The notes under the pieces: generated by a model
What the model was told of the DNA's origin: nothing
Seen by the model: the letters and a program-made list of their open reading frames with translations, nothing else
The model's database searches: none
DNA from: Clostridiales bacterium
GTDB lineage: Bacteria; Bacillota; Clostridia; Lachnospirales; Lachnospiraceae
Direction: 5' to 3'
DNA: 64,000 bases
Assembly (NCBI GenBank): GCA_012839295.1
Contig: DUNO01000008.1
Coordinates: 214,073 to 278,072 of the forward strand
Made by a program: the position numbers and the translations under genes
Shown here: piece by piece, positions 52,364 through 59,583 of the stretch
How positions within the stretch are numbered: position 1 is the first letter of the stretch
Layout: every line of letters starts with the position of its first letter

Positions 52364-52508
52364 GCCTCTCACCACCTTCCCCTATACATGACCTACAGTT
52401 ATCTCTATCTTCCCACGGGCAGCTCACGCACCCAGTCATGCAGTTAATGCACACCTGGCTTCCCTCTGGGATTATTGCTCCGCAACATACACATCTATCT
52501 ACTCCCAT
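52329..52508 (-). CDS. Small Cys-rich zinc-ribbon-like protein
   Basis: This 59-aa protein carries four CxxC-like pairs (CVCC, CINC, CVSC, CRSC), as expected for one or two zinc-binding ribbons. ATG 52508 follows AAGGAG 6 bases away; the frame is open upstream but without a site. It overlaps the late regulator by 35 bp. Probably binds nucleic acid or protein; exact role unknown. Confidence 0.7.
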   Translation of the reverse strand: MGVDRCVCCGAIIPEGSQVCINCMTGCVSCPWEDRDNCRSCIGEGGERHDRDRSKKEIS

Positions 52509-52518
52509 ACCAATCTCC

Positions 52519-53535
52519 TTATACCGCATATCTCCTATGCGCATCCTTGATTACATAGCTGCTCAGCCGGGCATAGCATTGCAAAGTGGTCTGTACCGAT
52601 GCATGCCCTAATATCCTTTGCACATGCTCCGCTGGAGCCCCGTTATTTATCATATTGGTAGCCATGGTGCGCCTGATCTTGTGAGGATACAGCTTTACAT
52701 TGCTGATCTTGCTATTTGACACGACTTTTTTCATCATTGCACGAACACCTGAAGCTTTCAGCCTATTGTGAGGCGCGCGCTTTGTCACAAAAAGGGCTGA
52801 ATTATCATCCTTCCTGCTCTCCAGGTAATTAATTAGATGCACTTTCGATTTTCCTGTGATATATACCGGCCTTTCCTTCCGTCCTTTCCCATATACGATG
52901 CATTGTCCGTTAGTGAAATCGATATCAGATCTATTCAATTTGACCATTTCACCTATACGCATTCCAGTGGATTCCAGGAAATCAATTATCGCCAGATCTC
53001 TCTCAGTTTTGCAGCTGCATCTAATTATTTCAGATTGTTCATCGGTCAAAACCTCTTTTACCAACTTTTCCGTTTTAATCGCCCTGATCTTTAGCATGGG
53101 ATTTTTAGTTTTATATTCTTCTGCCGCCAACCACTTGAAAAGCGATCTCAGCATACGGATACGGTTGTTAAGTGTAACATCGGTGTTCTTTCGGACGGAT
53201 TTACAATATGCAAGGTAAGAGTAAATATCATTTGTGGTAATATCGCGGAAATTCTTGTTGACGTGCTCGAAGAATACCCGATATTCAATGGCATAGGCCT
53301 TTATTGTTGCCTCTGTCTTGCCCTCTATCGACAACGTAGCTAAAAACAGCTTTATCTTATCATTATTATCATCCATCCCTGTTGACAGTGCCGTTTCCTC
53401 TTCAATGATCTGATACTTACTCAGATTCATTTGTAGGACAGTTTTCAACTGATCCATTTGTTGTTGCTCTAATACAGCCATCATACCCATTAAAATCTTT
53501 GTTATCACTTCGCTTACGTTTACTTGCGCTTGCAT
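52519..53535 (-). CDS. Tyrosine recombinase/integrase
   Basis: This 338-aa protein has an N-terminal SAM-like DNA-binding domain at about 58-150 (KIKLFLATLSIEGKTEATIK, NNRIRMLRSLFKWLAAEEYK) and a C-terminal catalytic domain with the complete residue set: R193 (TGMRIGEM), K218 (KGRKERP), H285 and R288 (HKIRR), H311 (LGHAS) and Y321 (CYARL). It is XerC/D-like. Its place between early genes and terminase, rather than at a prophage end, is unusual. It could integrate the phage, resolve dimers or act on a site near packaging. A GGAGGAAGC site precedes the ATG. Confidence 0.93.
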   Translation of the reverse strand: MQAQVNVSEVITKILMGMMAVLEQQQMDQLKTVLQMNLSKYQIIEEETALSTGMDDNNDKIKLFLATLSIEGKTEATIKAYAIEYRVFFEHVNKNFRDITTNDIYSYLAYCKSVRKNTDVTLNNRIRMLRSLFKWLAAEEYKTKNPMLKIRAIKTEKLVKEVLTDEQSEIIRCSCKTERDLAIIDFLESTGMRIGEMVKLNRSDIDFTNGQCIVYGKGRKERPVYITGKSKVHLINYLESRKDDNSALFVTKRAPHNRLKASGVRAMMKKVVSNSKISNVKLYPHKIRRTMATNMINNGAPAEHVQRILGHASVQTTLQCYARLSSYVIKDAHRRYAV

Positions 53536-53670
53536 ATTGCTTCCTCCTTCCGTAATTTTTATTCTTGGTTATACTAAATTTTTCTTTCCACACCACCCCG
53601 GCGAATCCACCGTGATGGTTACGATTGCTTATTTTTACTTATCGATATGCAAGATTTTAACAATTCCAGT

Positions 53671-53865
53671 TTACCGACATATCTTTTCAATAATTTTCTT
53701 TTGATGTTCCTCGATTTTCACTATGACTTTACACCAAAAACGAACATTTTTATTACAGTGATCACAGCAATTAATCAAATTGCAATAGCCTTTTTTAGTT
53801 CCATAAATGTTCTTGCCTTGATGTCTGCTTTCATTTACTTGTTCCATTGTGAGTTTCTTTTCCAT
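53671..53865 (-). CDS. Small Cys-rich phage protein
   Basis: This 64-aa basic protein reads MEKKLTMEQVNESRHQGKNI and YCNLINCCDHCNKNVRFWCK with a Lys-rich end. The CxxxxCCxxC spacing suggests zinc binding. GGAGG precedes the ATG by 11 bases, slightly long. No family recognised. About 135 bp without a gene separate it from the recombinase; that stretch shows only a weak hairpin. Confidence 0.6.
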   Translation of the reverse strand: MEKKLTMEQVNESRHQGKNIYGTKKGYCNLINCCDHCNKNVRFWCKVIVKIEEHQKKIIEKICR

Positions 53866-53903
53866 GCTCTTTTATTCCTCCACTAAATCTTTATTTAAAA
53901 AAA

Positions 53904-54142
53904 TTACAACTGGTTCCATAGTTTATGTTTATACATTTGTTCTTTCAGGCTATCGTATTTACCCATCCCGATGCTTTCTTTTTCCATCATATCAATCAAG
54001 GCTTTCTTTACTGTTCTTCGGCAAACAGACTTATTTGGAACCGATACCGAGTATCTTAGACCTTCTTTAAAATCAAAATGACGTTGGATTTTTATATAAC
54101 TCTCAATCCTAATACCCCTATTGTTTTACTCCACGTTTTCAT
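53904..54142 (-). pseudogene. Frameshifted small gene (about 78 aa if repaired)
   Basis: A strong AAAGGAG site is followed by ATG 54142 and MKTWSKT, but that frame stops after 16 codons. One frame over, an open frame continues as NRGIRIESYIKIQRHFDFKE then GLRYSVSVPNKSVCRRTVKK, ALIDMMEKES and ends LWNQL. A one-base difference within AAAACAATAGGGG (about 54,105-54,125) would join them. It may be a decayed gene, a sequencing error or programmed frameshifting. The protein is not recognised. Confidence 0.5.
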
Positions 54143-54180
54143 GTACTGCTCCTTTCTTAGATAAATACTTAAAAAATTTA

Positions 54181-54372
54181 TTATGCAGAAACATGTTTCC
54201 GCAATTCTTCCCAGGACTTAATCGGGAGGCGCTTCCCGGAATAGAAAACCATTTTTAAGTTATGATGATCCGGGAGCCATTCAATGTCGTCCAGTAAATC
54301 ACTCCCATCGTCATATTGCTTACATATGTCTCTGTCTCTGTTTATATCATGCATTATTACAAAATACGTCAT
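54181..54372 (-). CDS. Small phage protein of unknown function
   Basis: This 63-aa acidic protein (MTYFVIMHDINRDRDICKQY, DLLDDIEWLPDHHNLKMVFY) has no recognised motif. ATG 54372 follows GAGGAGTGAGG; the frame is open upstream without a site. It follows the 52-aa gene at 54404 and probably shares its transcript. Confidence 0.6.
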   Translation of the reverse strand: MTYFVIMHDINRDRDICKQYDDGSDLLDDIEWLPDHHNLKMVFYSGKRLPIKSWEELRKHVSA

Positions 54373-54403
54373 ATCCTCACTCCTCGCTAAATACTTAGTT
54401 TTG

Positions 54404-54562
54404 TTAATCTTCTTTTGGCTTAAAAGTAGCCATTCCACCAAAACCAGTAATCTCAACTTTTTTATGATTCTGTAAAATCATTCCCAGGTAAAGCACTTGT
54501 CCAGATTCTAATTCATGGAACTCCTGAACTTCTTTTATATTGCTTGCAGGTGTTACAATCAT
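54404..54562 (-). CDS. Small phage protein (52 aa)
   Basis: The frame reads MIVTPASNIKEVQEFHELES, GQVLYLGMILQNHKKVEITG and FGGMATFKPKED. AAGGAGGAG lies 6 bases before the ATG, an excellent signal. It fills a gap that would otherwise look empty. Fold appears beta-rich. Function unknown. Confidence 0.6.
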   Translation of the reverse strand: MIVTPASNIKEVQEFHELESGQVLYLGMILQNHKKVEITGFGGMATFKPKED

Positions 54563-54612
54563 ATCCGCTCCTCCTTCACTAAATCCTTACCTATCCTTGT
54601 CTTAATTTTCGA

Positions 54613-54900
54613 TCATCTATTCCAATCAATTAACTGGCCGCAGTACTGACAATATACTTCGGTTACTAAAACCTTATGTACTGCACCACCACATGAAGGG
54701 CATACATTCTTGCAACAGCTGTCACTCTGAATTTTCTTTGGCATCTGCTTATCTAATGCCTCGATTGCATCATTAAAAGCTTCTCCAAAAGCTTGCTTCT
54801 CTGATGCATCAGTTATCATATTATCATTGACCTTCTTAGTCTGAATTAAAATCTCTAAAGACTGTACTACATTATTCATAATTACCTGCTTTCCGCTCAT
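54613..54900 (-). CDS. Small zinc-ribbon phage protein
   Basis: This 95-aa protein has a helical N-terminus (LEILIQTKKVNDNMITDASE) and a C-terminal zinc ribbon CPSCGGAVHKVLVTEVYCQYCG. Several such proteins occur in this region. ATG 54879 (MNNVVQSLE) is an alternative start with a GCAGG site. Function unknown. Confidence 0.65.
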   Translation of the reverse strand: MSGKQVIMNNVVQSLEILIQTKKVNDNMITDASEKQAFGEAFNDAIEALDKQMPKKIQSDSCCKNVCPSCGGAVHKVLVTEVYCQYCGQLIDWNR

Positions 54901-54939
54901 ATGAGCTAAGTCCTTAAATTTAACTAACTAAATCGAATT

Positions 54940-55140
54940 TTAGTCAATTATAAAATCATAATCATGACAGTTAAAATCATCTTCCCTTTCGGGTATTGGC
55001 ATACAAACCCCCACTGCATCTTTGAGATACAATTCGCCATCACGCTCTTTTATTTCCATAGGGTAATAACCAAATCTTCTTACTTTACAATCAATTTTCT
55101 TACCTACAAGTTCCTTTGCTTTTGCTATGTTTAACTTCAT
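54940..55140 (-). CDS. Small phage protein of unknown function
   Basis: This 66-aa protein begins MKLNIAKAKELVGKKIDCKV and ends with an acidic beta-rich part (DFNCHDYDFIID). GAGGAG precedes the ATG by 6 bases. An OB- or SH3-like fold is possible from the strand pattern but not shown. Confidence 0.6.
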   Translation of the reverse strand: MKLNIAKAKELVGKKIDCKVRRFGYYPMEIKERDGELYLKDAVGVCMPIPEREDDFNCHDYDFIID

Positions 55141-55158
55141 TTTTTCTCCTCTAAATAC

Positions 55159-55338
55159 TTAAATTTCTTCCTTCCATTCCAGCGGTTCACCGCATCTCTC
55201 TTCCAGCGCCCTGATCGCATGTGACAGTGCACAGGCATACAGAGGATCGTCATCCACGCTTGCCGGGGTTAGCAACAATCCCTGGTGGTTATACTCCTTT
55301 AGTTCCCTTATTACTTCTAAAGCATCCAGATCACTCAT
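55159..55338 (-). CDS. Small phage protein (59 aa)
   Basis: The frame reads MSDLDALEVIRELKEYNHQG, LLLTPASVDDDPLYACALSH, AIRALEERCGEPLEWKEEI. It is four-base coupled (ATGA) to the gene before it, with GGAGG as ribosome binding site. The sequence is helical and acidic, as in many small phage proteins of this region. No family recognised. Confidence 0.6.
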   Translation of the reverse strand: MSDLDALEVIRELKEYNHQGLLLTPASVDDDPLYACALSHAIRALEERCGEPLEWKEEI

Positions 55339-55580
55339 AAGTTACCTCCACCAAATCCATACGTTTCTTGCAATTCTTCTATAAATTCCACCAATGCACT
55401 ATATCTGTCAAGCAGCTTCACGCAATCATTTATGGATTCAGCCATGTCCTGCCTGTCAGGCTCTACCTCTAAAATTGCCTCACTGTCACGTTCCTGTTTT
55501 TCAAGCCTTTCGATCCTTTTTTCATATAAGACTTTTCGTTTGTTTAGAAAATCAGATATATCAATTTTTTGGTTTCCCAT
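55335..55580 (-). CDS. Small coiled-coil phage protein
   Basis: This 81-aa protein (MGNQKIDISDFLNKRKVLYE, KRIERLEKQERDSEAILEVE) is a charged coiled coil with a short C-terminal helix. ATG 55580 follows GAGGAAAGAGG; the frame is open upstream, but that region codes for the 35-aa gene in another frame. It ends ATGA-coupled to the next gene. Function unknown. Confidence 0.6.
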   Translation of the reverse strand: MGNQKIDISDFLNKRKVLYEKRIERLEKQERDSEAILEVEPDRQDMAESINDCVKLLDRYSALVEFIEELQETYGFGGGNL

Positions 55581-55668
55581 CCTCTTTCCTCGCTTTCTCA
55601 CATTCTTCCCTGACTTCACATCCGCTACAGTCACCAAAGCAGTGTTCCATAATCTCTAATGCTGTCAT
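55561..55668 (-). CDS. Tiny Cys-rich phage protein (35 aa)
   Basis: The frame reads MTALEIMEHCFGDCSGCEVR then EECEKARKEDGKPKN, with C-x3-C-x2-C-x5-C spacing suited to a metal site. AAGGAGG lies 6 bases before the ATG, which overlaps the stop of the preceding gene by four bases (ATGA). Strong start signals make it likely real despite its size. Confidence 0.55.
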   Translation of the reverse strand: MTALEIMEHCFGDCSGCEVREECEKARKEDGKPKN

Positions 55669-56027
55669 AATTCCTCCTTATATGGTTCCGGTCTTTCTCT
55701 CCATGCGACAACATAAGCGTCTACGCAGCTGGGACTATTCCACCAATGTCCATCTCCGAATTTATAGTGTCTTACATCTACTCTCCCATATCCCCAATAG
55801 GCAGTACATTCATACTCGAAATAATCAGAGGTAACAGGATTGATTTTTTCTTCTGGAAGCCGCTCCGATACCGGTATCCATCCACCGGTTAATTGCAGCT
55901 GGAGGGCGGAGATAGCCGTATCCAAAGCATCTGCCACATGATCGTATTCTCCTGTTTTTATTTCCTTTTGGGATGGATATATCTGCTCCAATATTTCCAT
56001 AGCCTTTTCAATCTCCTGCTTATTCAT
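55665..56027 (-). CDS. DUF551-domain phage protein
   Basis: This 120-aa protein has an N-terminal helical part (IEKAMEILEQIYPSQKEIKT) and a C-terminal DUF551 domain marked by GGWIPVSERLPEE and YVVAWRERPEPYKEE with aromatic residues between (YWGYGRVDVRHYKFGDGHWW). DUF551 is frequent in phage early regions; function unknown. It overlaps both neighbours by 4-8 bp. Confidence 0.85.
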   Translation of the reverse strand: MNKQEIEKAMEILEQIYPSQKEIKTGEYDHVADALDTAISALQLQLTGGWIPVSERLPEEKINPVTSDYFEYECTAYWGYGRVDVRHYKFGDGHWWNSPSCVDAYVVAWRERPEPYKEEL

Positions 56028-56286
56028 CCCTGCCGCCTCCTCTCATCACTTTTTCATAACATGTATCGCACGAGAAACGGTTTCCCTTGGAAGAAACAAC
56101 CACGACATTTGGGATTTCATCATCTGAAAATCTGTGACCGCAAATAAAACAGCTCTCAAATTGTTTTACTGATTGATTATTTCTAACTCTTATATCAATA
56201 AACCTTCCGAATGGCATACCCCATTTCTTGCTATTGCATCCGGAGCTTACTTCATAAGTCTTTGTTGTGGTTCTGGTTACTTTCAT
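56020..56286 (-). CDS. Small phage protein with C4 zinc site
   Basis: This 88-aa protein has a beta-rich first half (KVTRTTTKTYEVSSGCNSKK) and a zinc-binding CFICGHRF...CDTCYEKV motif. It overlaps the next gene (56,252) by 35 bp and DUF551 by 8 bp. Possibly a nucleic acid-binding protein; no family recognised. Confidence 0.65.
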   Translation of the reverse strand: MKVTRTTTKTYEVSSGCNSKKWGMPFGRFIDIRVRNNQSVKQFESCFICGHRFSDDEIPNVVVVSSKGNRFSCDTCYEKVMRGGGRDE

Positions 56287-56599
56287 CCCTGCCGCCTCCT
56301 CTCACAATATCAGCCACATCACCCAAGCAAAGTAGATTATTAACCGTCTGCCCATCCCATCCGTGATCATATAAATCCGCTGTGAAGGTTACTGTTTCCA
56401 TCCGATCCATAACCTTATTAACATCATAGGCAGTTTTAGCCGATTTAACGCATATATCGATAATTGTTTCAGCCATTTCTTTACGGATGAGATAACCTGC
56501 GCTTTCTGATACTTCTCCGCATTGACTGTGTGCGTATGGACTTTTTAGCAAATCCTTTATATCTTGTATAACTGCCTTTCGGCTGATTAAATCACTCAT
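56252..56599 (-). CDS. Small phage protein of unknown function
   Basis: This 115-aa protein starts MSDLISRKAVIQDIKDLLKS, a beginning shared by many phage early proteins (MSDLISRxxxIxxI), followed by a helical body (AYDVNKVMDRMETVTFTADL, YDHGWDGQTVNNLLCLGDVA). ATG 56599 follows GGAGGGATGAT; the frame is open upstream without a site. Function unknown. Confidence 0.7.
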   Translation of the reverse strand: MSDLISRKAVIQDIKDLLKSPYAHSQCGEVSESAGYLIRKEMAETIIDICVKSAKTAYDVNKVMDRMETVTFTADLYDHGWDGQTVNNLLCLGDVADIVRGGGRDESNQNHNKDL

Positions 56600-56600
56600 A

Positions 56601-56777
56601 TCATCCCTCCTGACATTTAGGGCAATAATTCTCCCATGCCCCATTATATTTCTCTGTTCTCCATCCGTTTTCTTTTGCGTAGTCTTTGGCTTCATCAAAA
56701 TCGTCTAATCCTACTACGGTATGTCCGCATATATCACAAATTAGGTCATAGCCCTCCGCTCTGTTTCCGTCTATCAT
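56601..56777 (-). CDS. Small zinc-ribbon phage protein
   Basis: This 58-aa protein carries CDICGHTVVG and YCPKCQEG, a two-knuckle zinc ribbon, around an acidic helix (LDDFDEAKDYAKENGWRTEK). ATG 56777 follows GGAGGA by 6 bases; ATG 56783 is too near the site. Function unknown. Confidence 0.65.
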   Translation of the reverse strand: MIDGNRAEGYDLICDICGHTVVGLDDFDEAKDYAKENGWRTEKYNGAWENYCPKCQEG

Positions 56778-56779
56778 GA

Positions 56780-56965
56780 TCATTCCTCCACTTTTGTCAA
56801 ACCATCAGCCGCATAACCACCACGGTAGCCTTCAAGCATTACGCATTCGGTTCCACATAAGTCAAATGGTTTGCTTCTGACAGTAAATTCCACTCCTCTA
56901 TTTTTATCAGCTACCCAATATTTATCATTCATGGCGACTTTATCTCCGATTTTTAAATTACTCAT
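56780..56965 (-). CDS. Small phage protein of unknown function
   Basis: This 61-aa protein (MSNLKIGDKVAMNDKYWVAD, KNRGVEFTVRSKPFDLCGTE, GYRGGYAADGLTKVEE) looks like a small SH3-like beta barrel. ATG 56965 overlaps no other gene; the frame upstream lies inside the 45-aa gene. The ribosome binding site (GTGGATGG) is moderate. Confidence 0.6.
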   Translation of the reverse strand: MSNLKIGDKVAMNDKYWVADKNRGVEFTVRSKPFDLCGTECVMLEGYRGGYAADGLTKVEE

Positions 56966-56969
56966 AATG

Positions 56970-57107
56970 CTATCCATCCACTTCTTCATCTGATGGCATC
57001 TGGAACACTTTAGGCGGCGTAAATGTGAATAGCTGAAATACTGCGCTTGATGTAGCCATCTGACCGCCTTGACTGTAAATGTATTTCGAATATTCACCCT
57101 GTATCAT
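56970..57107 (-). CDS. Small phage protein (45 aa)
   Basis: The frame reads MIQGEYSKYIYSQGGQMATS, SAVFQLFTFTPPKVFQMPSD, EEVDG. AAGGTG lies before the ATG, and the gene begins 10 bp after the methyltransferase stop and ends 4 bp before the next start. Function unknown. Good spacing supports it. Confidence 0.5.
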   Translation of the reverse strand: MIQGEYSKYIYSQGGQMATSSAVFQLFTFTPPKVFQMPSDEEVDG

Positions 57108-57117
57108 ATCCAGCACC

Positions 57118-57891
57118 TTAATTGTTGTTGGGTATCATAGCTTCTATATCTGCTATGGCTTTAAATATTGGATAAAACTGCATTGGTACTACCGAATTAC
57201 CTAGGCTTTTAATTCTGTCCACTGATCCGGGAAGCCCATGATAATTTCGCAATAGTTTGGGTTCAAATAAATTGGATCGTTCACGCCATTCCTCAACACT
57301 GAATATATACCTATTTGGTTCTTGGCTGTTGATCCTATATATCTGCTTTTCACGCTCCCTTTGTAATCGCTGGCTACTAGTGTTCGCAATAATCGCAACC
57401 CGTTCTCTGGCGTGAACTGCTCCGACATCGGCAGCCCTGTAACAACACCATCCAACATCATACCCCAAGTCGGCAAAATCCCGGAGTATTCCTCGAAAGA
57501 ACCGTCCATCTTCACTTGTAAGTAACCCCCGTACATTCTCAGCCACAACCCATTTTGGTCTAATTTCGCCAATGGCTCTCCGGTACTCAGGCCATAAGTC
57601 ACGTTCATCGTTAGACGCTTTACGCAATCCTGCAAGGCTGTGCGGCTGGCAGGGGAAGCCCCCTGATATGACTGTGAGATGTCCCCTCTCGATGCCGGAC
57701 CGTCTATAAAAGTCATCTGCTGATAGCTCATGTATATCCCTCCATCTCGGCACGTCAGGCCAATGTTTTTCCAATACCTTTGTCGGATAGTCAGCCCATT
57801 CGCACTGCCCGACCGTCTTAAACCCTGCCCATTCTGCCGCTAAATCAAGCCCTCCTATGCCGGAGAATAAAGATAAGTGCGTTAATTCCAT
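57118..57891 (-). CDS. C5-cytosine DNA methyltransferase
   Basis: This 257-aa enzyme has the ordered C5 motifs: I LSLFSGIGGLDLAAEW (about 7-22), IV SGGFPCQPHSLAG with catalytic Cys 81, VI WVVAENVRGL with Glu 119, VIII HARERVAII (about 160-168) and X SLGNSVVPMQFYP near the end. It is short, so the target-recognition region (about 175-225) is small and specificity is not readable. The gene lacks a clear ribosome binding site; a palindrome AAAGAGCTCTTT lies just upstream. No restriction enzyme is nearby, suggesting protection against host restriction. Confidence 0.92.
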   Translation of the reverse strand: MELTHLSLFSGIGGLDLAAEWAGFKTVGQCEWADYPTKVLEKHWPDVPRWRDIHELSADDFYRRSGIERGHLTVISGGFPCQPHSLAGLRKASNDERDLWPEYRRAIGEIRPKWVVAENVRGLLTSEDGRFFRGILRDFADLGYDVGWCCYRAADVGAVHARERVAIIANTSSQRLQREREKQIYRINSQEPNRYIFSVEEWRERSNLFEPKLLRNYHGLPGSVDRIKSLGNSVVPMQFYPIFKAIADIEAMIPNNN

Positions 57892-57951
57892 TTTTCTGTT
57901 TGGAGTAAAGAGCTCTTTATCCCGCGCGGAAAACTCTACTCCCTTCTTGTT

Positions 57952-59067
57952 TTAATTTGAAATTCCTAAAGAAAACATATCCATTTGGCTTATATGAGGC
58001 TGTAGCCGTCTGTCTGCCATCTTTTTATACTCTGGATTGATTTCAATCCCGATGAAGTTTCTAAAATTCCTTACTGCTGCCATGCCCGTTGTTCCGGACC
58101 CAAAGAACATATCAAGTACTATCCCCCCCTGCGGGCATCCTGCAAGGATACATGGAGTGATTAACTCTTCCGGGAAGGTTGCAAAATGAGCCTCTTTAAA
58201 TCCCTTTGTGGCAACCGTCCAAACAGATCGCTTATTCTTTTTTTCTCTTGGTTCGTAAGCATTCCCTGATTTTGTTCTGTAAAATTGTTCTGGATTGGCG
58301 GTGTATTTATTCCCGCCGTATCTGGTTCTTCCAGTCCTATGGATCGTACCGTGTGACCCTTCTTCCGTGTCCCATCCAGTCGGTACTTTATAGTTTCCCT
58401 TATTTTTCCGTGTTCCTCCTGCAGTATTATCAAATGTCTCATTGTTACAGTAAGCTCCGTCTCTAAATCCGTTTGCCATTTCATCCTGCACGCAATGTTC
58501 CTTTATAATTTCGTTGTCATAGTAATAATGTGCTGATTTTGATAAAAGGAATATGTATTCATGGCTTTTGGTGCAGCGGTCAGTTACGCTCTCCGGCATT
58601 GGGTTTGGTTTGCTCCATATTATGTCCTGACGCAAATACCACCCGTCAGCGCGTAGTGCAAAAGCAAGCATCCACGGAATCCCGATTAAGTCCTTTGGTT
58701 TTAATGAATTTTCCGTCATATATTTTGTTCTTTGATATCTTCCGTCTTTTGGATTGCTCTGCTGCTGATGATTAAATATTTCATTGTCAACCGGATTTTT
58801 TCTGTCTCCTCCGGTACCAACGTAACTATCTCCGATGTTGATCCATAGTGTTCCTTCTGGCTTCAGCACCCGTCGAAATTCCCGGAAGACGCTTACCATA
58901 TTTGCAATAAATAACTCCGGCGTTGTCTCCAGTCCTAATTGACCATCTACGCCATAATCCCGCAGGCCGTAGTAAGGTGGAGAGGTCACTCCGCAATCGA
59001 CGCTGTCTGAAGGAAGAGTTTTGAGGATTTCCAAGGAATCACCGCAGTAGATATGATTAAGTAGCAT
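57952..59067 (-). CDS. DNA N4/N6 methyltransferase (beta class)
   Basis: This 371-aa enzyme has motif IV TSPPYYGLRDYG (about 28-39) before the S-adenosylmethionine motif I VLDMFFGSGTTGMAA (about 325-339). That order defines the beta class (N4-cytosine or N6-adenine). Between them WINIGDSYVGTGGDRKNP and an extended target region with PMPESVTDRCTKSHEYIFLL are visible. Together with the C5 enzyme it probably modifies phage DNA. It starts one base inside the end of the preceding gene. Confidence 0.92.
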   Translation of the reverse strand: MLLNHIYCGDSLEILKTLPSDSVDCGVTSPPYYGLRDYGVDGQLGLETTPELFIANMVSVFREFRRVLKPEGTLWINIGDSYVGTGGDRKNPVDNEIFNHQQQSNPKDGRYQRTKYMTENSLKPKDLIGIPWMLAFALRADGWYLRQDIIWSKPNPMPESVTDRCTKSHEYIFLLSKSAHYYYDNEIIKEHCVQDEMANGFRDGAYCNNETFDNTAGGTRKNKGNYKVPTGWDTEEGSHGTIHRTGRTRYGGNKYTANPEQFYRTKSGNAYEPREKKNKRSVWTVATKGFKEAHFATFPEELITPCILAGCPQGGIVLDMFFGSGTTGMAAVRNFRNFIGIEINPEYKKMADRRLQPHISQMDMFSLGISN

Positions 59068-59387
59068 TACACCGCCTGCCTTTCTCTCGGCTTAACATAC
59101 TTGTGCGGCTTGCCTTTTATCATCACAACAACAATTCTTCCTCCTCTTTTCAACTCTCTGGCAGCTCTGCACATTTCGTTCCACTTGTCCGCAAGTTCGT
59201 CCCTCGGCTCTCCGTCAACTATGATCTTGTATAACCCCTTTGCTTTCGCGCCTTTCCTGGCATAGTTGCTTGCAGATCCTGCTGGGATACCTATAAGTGC
59301 AGCAACTTGCGCACAGGTTAAATTCTTTCCTAGAGTTGTTTCACGGCCGTTAAATGGATGTACCTTTATAACCGTATATGTATTCAT
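59067..59387 (-). CDS. Small phage DNA-binding-like protein
   Basis: This 106-aa basic protein has a helix-turn-helix-like core, KNLTCAQVAALIGIPAGSAS with NYARKGAKAKGLYKI. A basic C-terminal tail follows (RGGRIVVVMIKGKPHKYVKP). It overlaps its neighbours by 1-4 bp, between a small gene and the methyltransferase. It may regulate the region. No family recognised. Confidence 0.65.
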   Translation of the reverse strand: MNTYTVIKVHPFNGRETTLGKNLTCAQVAALIGIPAGSASNYARKGAKAKGLYKIIVDGEPRDELADKWNEMCRAARELKRGGRIVVVMIKGKPHKYVKPRERQAV

Positions 59388-59572
59388 TCGTCATCCTCCT
59401 CTGATTCCAGGATCTCGCCGTTACCAGTTATTTCGATCCCATATTCCCATCCGCTTGCAGGCTTGCCGTCCTTATTTACCTTCCGTCTCTTAGCAGGGGC
59501 TACAGTGTATCCGCTTTCGACAAATATCTTGGCAGCTTCTCCCCTGTATTCCGATTTTATTTTGTAAAACAT
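59384..59572 (-). CDS. Small basic phage protein
   Basis: This 62-aa protein reads MFYKIKSEYRGEAAKIFVES, GYTVAPAKRRKVNKDGKPAS, GWEYGIEITGNGEILESEED. AGGAGG precedes the ATG. It is probably a small alpha/beta protein. Four-base overlap with the following gene. Function unknown. Confidence 0.65.
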   Translation of the reverse strand: MFYKIKSEYRGEAAKIFVESGYTVAPAKRRKVNKDGKPASGWEYGIEITGNGEILESEEDDE

Positions 59573-59583
59573 TCTTGCACCTC

